DNA of 64,000 nt from Cafeteria roenbergensis. Taxonomy: Eukaryota; Sar; Bigyra; Bicosoecida; Cafeteriaceae. A model generated the notes under the pieces. That model ran no database searches and was not told where the DNA came from. It saw only the letters and a program-made list of their open reading frames with translations. This document shows positions 29,012-39,200 of this stretch, in pieces. Positions within the stretch are counted from its first letter, which is position 1; the number at the start of each line of letters is the position of its first letter. Made by a program: the position numbers and the translations under genes. The stretch spans positions 1 to 64,000 of the forward strand of contig VLTN01000074.1 in NCBI GenBank assembly GCA_008330645.1, read 5' to 3'.

Positions 29012-30445
29012 TCAAAGCACGTCATCGAGCTCGATGCCCCCGACGGTCACGGGGCCGGCCATGGCGTCATCGTCATCGTCGTCCGTGGACATTGCAGCAT
29101 CGTCGTCACCGTCGCTCGCGGCACCAGCAGCGCCCCCAGCGCCCGGGCCAGCCGCTGCCGGAGCCGCTGCCGCCGGGGCTGCGGCCGCCGCCGAAGTCGC
29201 CGCTGACGACGACGACGACGACGACGACGATCCAGCCGCCGCCGCTGCAGCCGGCGCCGCTGCCGACTGTGTTCCGCTCCCCCCGCTCGATACGGCTCTG
29301 CCGGGACGTGGAGGCAGAGCCCCTTCGTCATGACTCGATCCGGCGCCCTCACCACTTGCGGTTTCGCCGCCTGCGGTTTCGCCGTCGTCGCCCCGCCTCG
29401 CGGACGCGCCTGCCCCCTCCGCGCCGTCGCCGTAGGCGTAGCCCCATCCCCAGAGGTGTCTTGCGGCGTAGGCTCGCTCCCCGAGGAAGGAGGTGACTAG
29501 GATGCGACCGTTGAACGACCTGCCGGCGATGCCGTCAGCGACCCGCACCGCGGTTTCGGCGGAGTCAAATTCCAGAAACACCCTTCCGGCGCCGGGCACC
29601 TCCGGGTGGGGCCACCGCTGCCTGACGAGGGGCCCGCCCAGCAGGACCCCCACGAGGTCGCTGGGGTGGGCCCCGTCGGGTCCCACCCGGCTCTGCACCG
29701 CCACAATTGCCCCCGCGTCGGCCTCGCGCTGGGCCATGACGCTGAGCAGCGGTTTCGCGTTGACGGCGCGCGCGGCCCCCGGGGGCACCACGGCGGCGCC
29801 GCCGTTGTCCGTTGGGGCCGCGCTGTCCGCCTCCTGGCCCGGCACCCCGGGGGAGGGCGGCGGCGGCACGGGGACCTCCCCGGGGCCCGCGTGCGGGGCG
29901 TGGTGTGACAGCAGCTCCCCGGTGCCGAAACCGCGCGCCCGGACACGGGACTTGGCGTCAGCAATGCGGCGAGCGACGTCTGACCGGGACGGCAGAGCCG
30001 GCGAGGAGTCAGACCCCGCCACCGTTGCGGCGATGGCTTGCTTGCGGAGTCGCTCCATCTCCGCGTCAATCTCCGCCTCGGTCGTGTCGGCCTCGCCGTC
30101 GGCAATCTCCGCCTCCGCATCCAGCAGACGCTCCGCCTCCGCCACAATGGCAGAGCAAATGCGTGAAACCGCAGCAGGGTCAGCTGCCTCGTCGTCGCCC
30201 ATGCAGTTGAGAACGACCAACACCCGAGAGGGCCCCAGCCGCAGCTCGGGGCCCCCCGGGGTCAGACGCGGCACGCCGTGCAGCGACGGCGGCAGACCCG
30301 AGCCGAGCACAGGCGCCTTGGGCAGAGCCACCTCGTAGCCGGTGCCGGCGTGAATGGTCTGCACGGCGGCCGCGGCGGCGTTGGGGGCGTCGCCGCCAGT
30401 GACCCCGATGGCGTTGGGCACACCGCCGTCGTGACCGCCGTCGTG

Positions 30446-30491
<46 letters not shown>

Positions 30492-31009
30492 TGACCAGAG
30501 CCGCTGCCACCGCCGCCACTACCGCCGCCGCCGCCGTTGTGGGCCGGTGTCACCCCCATGGCTTCCTCGTACTCGCGCGGCCGCTGCACCCGCACGGTGC
30601 ACCCGGCGATTATGGTGTTGCTGAGCGACGCCGCGGCGGATGCCGCCGCCGGGGAGGAGAACTCGGCAAAGGCGAAGGCGTTGCTGGGGTTCCGCTGCAC
30701 CGAGAGCACGGGCCCGCCGTGCTCGTCCGGCGCGAAGCCGAGCCGGGCCATTGCCTCGGCAAGGCTCGCCTTGATGGACGACTCGGGGACGCCTGGGAGC
30801 AGGCCGCCCACGAACATGCGGCGCATCACGCGCGGGGCCAGCCCGGGGGTCTCCTGCCCGGTGGGGGCGCTGGGGCCGGCGCCGGGCGTGGCCTTGATTT
30901 TCGCCAGCGCCGCTTGCAGAGCTGCTGCCGCCGCGGCCGGCGAGGGCGCGCCGGCAGGGGTGGCCGACGGCTCAACAGTGCCCCAGCGGCCGCGCTTGCG
31001 GGCAGACAT
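29012..31009 (-). CDS. U2AF large-subunit-like splicing factor lacking RRM2
   Basis: U2AF65 binds the polypyrimidine tract and recruits U2 snRNP. The 665-residue frame starts MSARKRGRWGTVEP; basic residues before a Trp resemble the UHM-ligand motif that binds the small U2AF subunit. RRM1 is clear (RMFVGGLLPGVPESSI ... VLSVQRNPSNAFAFAEFSSP ... VRVQRPREYEEAMG, about 64-150). Instead of RRM2 there is a Gly/His-rich low-complexity linker from (CCG)n. The C-terminal UHM is split: its first half (SRVLVVLNCMGDDEA ... ICSAIVAEAERLL) and second half (AGRVFLEFDSAETAVRVADG ... GRSFNGRILVTSF, with the R-x-F signature) are separated by about 150 residues. An Ala/Ser/Asp-rich tail ends at 29012. It could be the main U2AF2 or a paralogue; the missing RRM2 argues for caution. 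The frame upstream of 31009 is open but Arg/Pro-rich and probably leader. Confidence 0.75.
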
Positions 31010-31639
31010 GCTTGCTGGCGGTGCGCGCGCGGGCAGCGAGTCACCCGGCGTCGGAGGCGGTGGGTGTCGAGGAAAGCGGCGGCTCGCGGGGCTCTCCTCG
31101 AGGCGACCGCGGGCCGCGAGACCACGAGGCGCGTTGACAGACGGGGAGACTGCCGCGCGGCGCTGGCAAACCTCGCTCGCCACGCAGGGTGGGCGGGCTC
31201 GGACGCGCTGTGCTGAGGCGCCACGGGCGCGCGCTGCTGCGGGTGCCGCCGCACGATGCAAGTCCGCCGCCGAGCGACGATCCAGACGCAGGCTCTGCTA
31301 TAGTCGGCCGCAACTAACACAATGGCGCGTTCAGTGTCGGCGCCTTCCCGTGCGCACGTGCGTGGCCGCCGCCTCTGCGCCGCCAAGGCCCGCACGCGCA
31401 CGCGCTCCCAGCTGGCACACGGCCAGCTGCGTGTCCTCGATGATGTCGCGCCGGGCGCGTGGGAGGCTGGTGATCGGCGCGCCGTTCCAAGCTGCTGCGC
31501 GCTCTGGGCCAACTGTTGGATTGTTAGATATTCGAACCGTGTGCCCTCAGCCAGCCCCGCCCTGCACGCAACGCGTCAAAAGCAAGTCACCAGCGCATCG
31601 CTCCTGCCGCCGCCGCCCCCCCCCCTCATACGCACTGCG
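31010..31639. other. Intergenic between two minus-strand genes
   Basis: About 630 bases, including the promoter side of the U2AF2-like gene and a short C-run near 31612. I recognise no gene. Confidence 0.4.
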
Positions 31640-33389
31640 TCAGCCCAGAGGGCACGCCTGCGTTCCCATCCCCTCAAGCGGCAGCACCGAGGCCCACTTG
31701 GCAGTCAGCTGCCGCGCCGCGAGTCTGCCCTCCTCCAGCTCTGCCGCCGACAACGGCGCCGCGCCGCCGGCCCCGGGCCGCCCGTCCGGCTGCTGCGGCC
31801 CGTGGCCGCCACCGCGGCTGTCTGCCCAGGGGTCCAGCGCCGTGGCCATGCCTGTGGCGGGGTGTACGTGGCTTGTCAGGCCGGACGAGGAGCAGGACAG
31901 GCCGACGTCGGCGCCGACGCACCCCGTCCCCCCAAGGCTGGGGTCGAACTGGGCGTGGCTGCCGCGCAGCATGGCCAGCATGTGGCTGCTGGGGACCTGC
32001 ATGTCGTCGGCAGGCAGGTCCCCCCACACCGGCGTGAAACCGCTGCCCCAGTATGCCCCGGCGTGGGGGACCTTCCTGGACGTGGTGACCATGCCCACAG
32101 CGCACCATGCCGGGTCTGACGCGTAGAGCCTGGCCAGCTGCTCGTACAGCGCCGTCTCGAACGAGGGCAGCAGGAACACGTCATCCGAAATGAAGACGAG
32201 GAGGTCGCGGTCGCTGAGGGGCCCGTCGGGGCCCGGGGACCCGTCGCTCTTGCGCCAGCGACCCGCGCGCAAGCACGCGTAAGCCTCTGAAACTGTTGTG
32301 AAGGATCCCTGGTCCGGGTCGATGACGGTCCAGTGGTGGCCTCCCGGCAGCAGCGGCGACGCGAAGGCCGCCGAACGAAACAGGTTCCGATGTGCGCGTG
32401 TGGGGTTGCCGCTGACGCTGAAAAAGTGGATCCTGCCGAACTGGCGGGCGTGGGCCGCGAGCTGGTCGGATTCGCGCTGGGAGCTCGGCCGCGCAGAGGT
32501 GAGCGTGCCGACCCCGGGCAGAGTGGCAGTGACGTTCAGCCCGAAGGGGTGAGTTGCGTCGTCCAGCACCACGGCGTCAGTGCAGGCCTCGCCCGCGCAC
32601 GCGGGCTGCGTTGGCAAGACGGGCCGGCCGACGCGCGCAAGCACCTCGTCCGGGGTCGGAAGCGGCACTGCGACGAGGTCACACTTGCTGCGGGCAACGC
32701 GGTCCTCCACCGCGCGGCGCACGGCGATGAGGGCGTCGATGCGCGCTAGCTCGCCCGTTGCCTCAGAGGGAGGAACGCTGGGCGTGTCGCCCTCCGCCGT
32801 GGCTGCGGGTTCAAACGGCGCTGACAGCGTGAGGGGCGGCGGGCCGGTGAGCGGCGCGCAGCGAGGGGCGGCGAGCCGGTGAGCGGCGCGCAGCGAGGGG
32901 CGGGACGCCGCAGGAGACTGGAAAGAGAAGGACGGCCCAGCGGGCGGCGCGCAGCGGGAAGCGGAATGCCGCCAGGGGTGAGCGGCCAAGAGCGAGCTCG
33001 TGACTGGCGGATATCGGCTTGACTCGTGCTTCCCAAGGCCGCCCCAGGGACCTCAGCGGCTCGGGCGAGGGATGGCGCACGCGGAGAGTGGCGCCAGCGC
33101 GCCCGCGTACAGACTGGCGGCGCCGGGCGCTGCCGACGCTCGGCCAGGCGGGAGGACCCGCGGCGACGCGACGGGAGCGGATGGGGGCCGCGCTTCGACG
33201 GCTCAGCGTGCGCGGCGTCGCGCCGGCGGGTCGATCCCTCCCAAGGGAGGCCACGAGGAGGGACAAGCCGCGCCGCAATGGCTCACGTGCTTCGTACCTG
33301 ACGATGCGGGCAAGTGCTGGGCCGGGCATGCCCGCGAGGCAGCCAGCCAGGGCCGAGAGCGCCAGAACGCGATGAGTCACGCTTCGCAT
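31640..33389 (-). CDS. Secretory-pathway glycosyltransferase-like protein (two exons)
   Basis: Exon 1 (33287-33389) encodes a signal sequence, MRSVTHRVLALSALAGCLAG then PGPALARIVRYEA. The donor CAC|GTGAGC (phase 1) joins the acceptor CTGTCAG at 32821, and exon 2 runs 32820-31640. The splice restores frame and gives about 427 residues. Exon 2 has FGRIHFFSVSGNPTRAHRNL, a Cys pair (CAGEACTDAVVLDD), LSDRDLLVFISDDVFLLPSF (a candidate DxD-like acidic site in a GT-A type fold), then WCAVGMVTTS, YWGSGFTP and GCVGADVGLSC. The acidic strand end followed by a later G.DVG block resembles family-2-type glycosyltransferases, but I cannot name the family. An ER or Golgi lumenal enzyme is inferred. It is divergent from the secreted gene at 33666. 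The intron contains 32-bp tandem repeats (32847-32905). Confidence 0.55.
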
Positions 33390-33665
33390 GGTCGGCCTCG
33401 TTGCCGCCTGCGATGGCAGAGCGGGGACAGGCGCGCACCGGAAGGGGAGGGTGCGGAAGGGGCCGAATGCTTGCGCTGTGCGGACCGCTGGGGTCACACT
33501 GGCGGCCCGCGCGCGGACCGGGCAACCAAGTGTTCATGACATGCTTGCGAGCAGGCATACATTGGCCCTCTGCCGGGCGCTCGAGGCGACCGCGGGACAG
33601 TCGCCGCCCGCCCTGCTCGCCGAAGGACACCTGGCCACGCCCCGCGGCCATTCTTCGTGGCAAGC
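33390..33665. promoter_or_regulatory. Probable bidirectional promoter region
   Basis: 276 bases between the divergent starts of two secretory-pathway genes (glycosyltransferase-like and glycosidase-like). Shared control would suit their likely common pathway. No motif recognised. Confidence 0.35.
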
Positions 33666-35024
33666 ATGTTCGGGACACCGTTCTGCGGGCCGTCGCTCCG
33701 CGGGGCGGCGCTGGCGCTGGTTGCGGCGGCAGTTGCCGTGCAAACGACACTTGCGTTCCTCCCGCCCCAAAACCCCCCGTGGGGCCCGGACTGGTCCCTG
33801 AACGGCAGCACCATCAGCATGGCGGCCAACCGGTCCGGCTGGTTCGACGTGTCCCTCGCGGCGCAGTTTGGCGTGGTGTCGTTTGACTGGTCCAACGCCA
33901 AGGCGCAGTGGGCCAACGCGCACCCGATGGACTGCGAGGAGCGCATGCTGACGCAGGCGCGGCGCACAAAGGCAGCGCACCCCGCGGGCCACGTGTTCAC
34001 GTACGCCAACCTCGTGAAGGCGCTGCCCTGGCTCACCACGGTGCGGCGAAAGCTGCTGGACCCGGCCTGCAGCGGGTTCTTTCTTCGGTTTGCGCCGGGA
34101 GGCGGCTTTCCCAACGGCAGCTACCACGTGCCGCCTTGCACCGCGGGCAAGTGCAGCGCGCTGTACCACGACCAGGAGCAGACCCCAGAACACCCAAAGG
34201 GCGACGGGGACTGCGAGGAGGAGTGCGACTGCGGGCCGGGCCTGCCCTGCGGGGAGTACCTCTGGGACCACCGCAACGGCTCCATGCTCCGCGACTTCCT
34301 GGTGAACGAGTACATCGGCGGGCCCGCGTACCTGGGCAGCCCCGCGATATCCGGTCTGTTCATCGACGACTTCTGGTGCTCGGCGCTCGTAAACGGCTCC
34401 AAGGCTTGCGCAGACCCCGTGCAGGGCCCCAGCGAGATCAACAGGTACAGCCAGCTGGACATGGGGCTGAGTGACGCTGACATCGCCGCGATCACGCAAG
34501 GGTGGCTTGAGACGATGACAGCAGTGCAGGCGCGAGTGCTGGAGCTGGGAGGCTTCACCTGGTCGCTGATGCTCGGACAGAGCAACGCGAACGCCGCCCC
34601 TGTGATGCTCCCGAGCGACCCCAAGGGGTGCGCAGCCATGCTGCAGGGCGCCTGCCAGCCAGGCTCGAGCGAGCAAATCCAGCTTCAATCCGCCCCGCTC
34701 TTGTTCGGGCTCAACGCCTCGCACGGCAACGCGTCCGTCCCGCTGCCGCAGCTCGAGCAAGACGTCGCCGCCTTCCTTTTGCTCCGCGGCCCCAGCGCCT
34801 TCATCGGGTGGGGCCAGCGGGGCCTTACCTGGCCGGTCGGCGTGTCGTGGGCCAACCAGACCAACAAAACCGTGCTTCTGCCGCCCCTGCTGCGGTCCAA
34901 CTTTGGCGCACCACTGTCAAACTGCTCCCAGGTGAAGCCTGGCGTCTTCAGGCGGGCGTACGAGTCGGTTGTGGCCACGCTGGACTGCAATTCCTTCAGC
35001 GCACAACTGACTGGCGCACCCTAG
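33666..35024 (+). CDS. Secreted glycoside-hydrolase-like protein
   Basis: A 452-residue single-exon frame. The first ATG (33666) gives a clean signal peptide (LRGAALALVAAAVAVQTTLA), so this start is preferred to an in-frame GTG 9 bases upstream. The body has several N-glycosylation sequons (NGS, NRS, NAS, NQT, NKT, NCS) and about a dozen Cys, as expected for an extracellular protein. Segments such as FGVVSFDWSNAK, VFTYANLVKALPW, FFLRF, SGLFIDDFWCSALV and GFTWSLMLGQ look like successive beta strands of a TIM barrel. The IDDFW block recalls the acidic residue after a strand in glycosidase-like families (putative GHL families). The enzyme activity is not established. It may act on cell-wall or scale polysaccharides, possibly together with the divergent neighbour. 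Confidence 0.6.
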   Translation: MFGTPFCGPSLRGAALALVAAAVAVQTTLAFLPPQNPPWGPDWSLNGSTISMAANRSGWFDVSLAAQFGVVSFDWSNAKAQWANAHPMDCEERMLTQARRTKAAHPAGHVFTYANLVKALPWLTTVRRKLLDPACSGFFLRFAPGGGFPNGSYHVPPCTAGKCSALYHDQEQTPEHPKGDGDCEEECDCGPGLPCGEYLWDHRNGSMLRDFLVNEYIGGPAYLGSPAISGLFIDDFWCSALVNGSKACADPVQGPSEINRYSQLDMGLSDADIAAITQGWLETMTAVQARVLELGGFTWSLMLGQSNANAAPVMLPSDPKGCAAMLQGACQPGSSEQIQLQSAPLLFGLNASHGNASVPLPQLEQDVAAFLLLRGPSAFIGWGQRGLTWPVGVSWANQTNKTVLLPPLLRSNFGAPLSNCSQVKPGVFRRAYESVVATLDCNSFSAQLTGAP

Positions 35025-36267
35025 GCGGCGCAGCGGCAAAGCTGCGTCCGCAGCGAGCCAGAGGTGCGCGCGTGCCCTTTTTTTCTTCTTCTTCCAGTGG
35101 CTACGTTGTGGGCTGCCTGCGTGTCGCAGCTGCCGCCAACGCGTTGACAAACATTTGCAAAGGCTGAACCTGCCTGCGCCGAATACATCACTCGATCCCT
35201 TTATAAACGCCAGGAGAAGGTGCTCCTCGAATCTCAGCCGAGCGCATTGGAATTCCCCTTTGCTACAGACAATGCCAGCGTGGCGCGAGCAGTTCTTGGT
35301 CAGGTTATTCGGGGTGCTCGGGCATTGGCCAGAATTCCTGGAATCGCGGGGCAGGAAGCGTTCAAGAAATGCCAAGGCCTGCCGCCGCACCGCTCAGGCG
35401 CCCTCGAGCGGCAGTGCGTGATTGCCCCGTCTGCGCGGGCCAGCCAGAGCTGTCAGCGAGGCGCGGAGAGCGTGTGAAGGCCCTTGCACCATCGAGCAGT
35501 AAATCTGGTCGACACCGTATTTGGAGCGTGGCTGGGATTCTGAGTTATTTGATTGCTGAGCATTGCGGCAAGTTTTGTTGTGCGCGGCCGTTTGCCCTGG
35601 CGGCCACTGCCAGCCTCCACGCCGCTGCCGCAGTCCTAGTCCGGGCGCTAGATCAGGAGCAGCAAGGGCACGCGTTGGGCCATGCCGCGGCGGCTCGCGG
35701 GGAGCACGGGCGCGATTGCCAGGGAGCAACATGCCATCGCCCAGTCGACCAGCGATCGCTCGCCTGTCCGGCACAGCTCTGCCGGGCTCGCAACGGTGTC
35801 CCGCCCGCGCGCAGCCGGCACCCGGGGGCGCCACAGCTTGACCCCGCGCCGGTCGCGTGCCCGCGCCGCGTGTGAGCCGGCCTCGGCCCCGCGCCTGCGC
35901 TCGTCGGTCAGCTGATCGCGCCTTTGGCCCCGGCCTTGTGCGCCGCGTCCGGCCGTCAACCGGCCCAGCAGCGGCCGCCGCGCTCCGGCGTCCGCAGACC
36001 AGCCCTCGCCGCACAGGCGCTTGTGCTCCCCGGGGAGGCCGTATCTGTCGTCGGGCGAGCGCACCGGCGGCGCGCTGAAGCCGGTCGGTGCCGGACACGC
36101 AGCAGCGGGCTCAGGCGCTCGCTGCTGCTGACGCCGCCGCGCGCCCGCAGCGTCTGCAGCGGCAGGTACCTCTGCGGGTGCAGCTGCTGCATCGGCTGCC
36201 GCAGTCGCTGCGGCCGGTAGGCTGAGAGCCGCGGGTCGTCGTCGCTGCGCCAGGGAGTGCCGCCGCG
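35025..36267. other. Intergenic, 1.2 kb
   Basis: Lies between a plus-strand stop and the start of the giant EF-hand gene. It is AT-richer than the rest near 35150-35600. Long minus-strand frames here are Arg/Ala/Pro-rich, without domain-like sequence or splice support, and I treat them as shadows. No RNA gene seen. Confidence 0.5.
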
Positions 36268-39200
36268 ATGGCCGCACCGTCCGCGCCCGGCGGCATGGCA
36301 GGCGGGGGGCGAGGAGGGGGCGGCGGGCCGCGAGCGACGGCCAGCGAGGGGCGTCGACCGCCGCGGCTGCCTCCGCTCAAGACCGGCACCGTGCAGCCTG
36401 CGCTGGCGTCGGCGCCTGGGCACTTGCCCACCGACCTTGCGTCGCACATTGCCGCGAACGAAAAGGGCGACTCGAAGCAGGGCCGGATCGAAACCTTCCT
36501 GGCGTCCAAGCAGCCGCACGAGGTGTTTGCGCTGTTTGACGAGGACGGGTCTGGCGCAATCGCGCTCGACGAGTTTGAAGCCGCCCTCAAAATGCTGGGA
36601 GTTTTTGTGCCGGAGGCGGCGGTGCTGAGCCTGTTCCGGCGGCTGGACCTCGACGGCGACGGGTACCTCTCTCAGGACGAGTTCGTGCAAGCGTTCCATA
36701 TGATCGCCGGGGGGGGCGCTGCGGGCGGCGCGGGCCTGGGCGGCTTTAATCCCTCGGGGCTGCTTCACCCCGGGGACGCCTTCGCCATGTTCGACGCAAA
36801 GCGGCGGTGAGTCACGGGCGCGCCATCCGGGCACGCGATAGAGTGCGGCGGCTGCCCTCCGGGCTGCGCGTGTCTGTGCCCGTGTCTGTGTTCCGGGCAC
36901 TGGGGGGGGTGCGTGCGTGGGGGCGAGTGGAGTGGGCTCTGGGGGAGGCGTGCGTGGGGGCGAGGGGAGTGGGCTCTGGGGGGAGGCGTGCGCGGGGCGA
37001 GGGGAGTGGGCTCTGGGGGGAGGCGTGCGTGGGGGCGAGGGGAGTGGGCTCTGGGCGTCGAGGGGAGTGGGGCGAAGAGGCGAGGCGTGGGGGCTGGGGG
37101 TGGTTCCCAGTCTTTCGCTCGTCTCGGAGCCGCCGCTCGTTCCGCATTCGTTGCTTCCGGTTTAACTATGAATCTCGGTAGTTATTCTTCGGACTTCGGA
37201 CTCGTAGTTGAAGATCCTAGTTCAGCACCGTGCCCCCCCCCCTTCAGTTTCGTGTTGCAAACGCGCGCAACCGCCCACCACCCCCCCCACTTCCCACACT
37301 CTCTCAACCTCCCCGCCCGCCACGTGGCACCGTGCCCCCCCCCACGCAGCGGCGCGCTTGACGAGGTTGACCTGGCACTGCTGCTGGAGTACATGGGCGT
37401 CGAGACGGACGACCGCCGGCTGCACCGGCTCTTCCGGTCAGCTGACAAGGACGGGAGCGGGCTGCTGGAGTACGGCGAGTTCAAGGCCGTGTGGTTGCGG
37501 CTCGTAGATGCCAAGGCTGAGCTGCAGGCGAGGGGCATCCGCGCCGGCCGGTGGAGCACGGGGGGTGAGGTGCTGAGGCTGCTGGAGGCCGCCGTGGACA
37601 GGGAGGAGGCGGAACAGCGCGCTGCCGTGGAGGTGGCGCGGCGGGTGCAGCGGCGCAGACAGCGACAGCGGCAGCGCCGCGCCGACGCCGCGGAGTGCAG
37701 AGCCCTCGCGGACGAGGCGCTGGCCGCCGCCCTGGACGCCTGCGGCAGCGTGTTCGTGTTCGGGGGCGGCGCCCGCGGCGAGCTTATGGAGGCCCCCCAG
37801 CCGGTCCCAGGGGGCCCCGGGGGCCTCACCATCATGCGCCTTTGGGCGGAGCGCACGGGCAGAGGCGCCATCGCAAGCAGAGCCAGGGAGGACGAAGTGA
37901 GGTATGGAGCCGTTGACCTGGGCTCTGCCAAGGGCGCCGCCGACGTCGTCGAAGTGAGCAACGGGGAGGCGCTCCGGCAGCGCGCCGACCACCGACCGTG
38001 GGACAAACGGGCGGCAGAGCTGCGACGGGCGCGGCGGCTAGGCGACGACGTCGACGAGCAGATTCGGCGCGAAGACGCCGCCGCGCGGCGGCGTGAGAGA
38101 CGCCTTGCGATTGAGCAGCGCGGACTGAGCGACGCCCCTGGGCAGGGCGCCGGCGGTGACGCTGACGACAGCGACGTGTCGGACGACACTGGCAGCGAAA
38201 CCGCCGCGAAACCGCGCGGGGCGGACGGCGGGTCCGATGGCGGCGGCGGCGGTGCTGACGCTGACGACGGCGGCGCCGCTGACGAGAGCGACGCGAGCTC
38301 TACTGAGGACGAGGACGAGGAGGACCTTCCTGACGCGTCGGCGATGGCTGCCATCGTTCGGGATTACAATACGCCGAGGGAGGGGCTGGGGAACCGGCTG
38401 GCTCTGCTGAAGAAGATGAACGAAGTGAGAGCGAGCTCTGCCGCTGCTGCGGCGGCGGGCGCGGCTCTGCGCGAGCGGCGGGTTCGGGAGGCGCGGTGGC
38501 TGTGGCTTCGGTCGACGTCGCCGTATCTTCGGCAGGAGTCTGCCGCCCTGCGAGGGACGCGCGTCGCTCAGAACACAGCGCACCTGTGGGGCAGACGCGT
38601 GGTGCGAGCGACGGTGAGCGACGCTGTCGCAGCCTGCGCCGACGTCACCGGCGAGCTCTTCGTATGGGGCGGACGCCGCGAAGACGCCGCCACGCGCAGA
38701 GCCGTTGCAGAGGCAAGCAGAGCCACTTCGTCGATGTTGGTCGCGGCGCGGCGCGAGGCGGCGCTGACAGCGTCGGCCGCCGCCGCAGCAAGCGCCGTCG
38801 GCGCAGTGGGCACCACTGCCCCGCGCGCCGTCGCCCAGCGAGGCGGCCGCCCGGTGCGATCACTGGGCGATTACCTCGGCGTCGGGCACGCCGCCGCCGC
38901 CCACCGCCTCGAGCGCGCAAGAGGCTTCTTCACCACGGGGGCGGGCCCCGGGGGCACTGACCGGACGATGACCATCGCAAGGATGGCACAGCGTGAAACC
39001 GCGGCAGAGCCGATGGAAGGATCCGGGAAGCGAGAGGGGGATGGTGGTGCGGTTGCAAGAGCGGGTGATGGGGTGGTGATTGCACATGCCGGGGCGGTTT
39101 CGCCTGGGCGCCAGGCTGCCGGGCGAGAGGCGTGGGGTGCAGAGCCGGCAGAGGCGTTCGGCGGTGCCGGTGGTGGCGGCGGCGGCAGCGGTGGTGGAGG

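Noticed and set aside
31500-31560. ttcgaac motif resembling a tRNA T-loop
   Set aside because: No flanking stems or acceptor pairing; only the tRNA-Arg at 62646 folds.
35394-36277. Minus-strand ORFs of 200-plus codons between 35.4 and 36.3 kb
   Set aside because: Composition is typical of stop-free GC-rich DNA (Arg, Ala, Pro), with no domains, no splice support and no conserved pattern.
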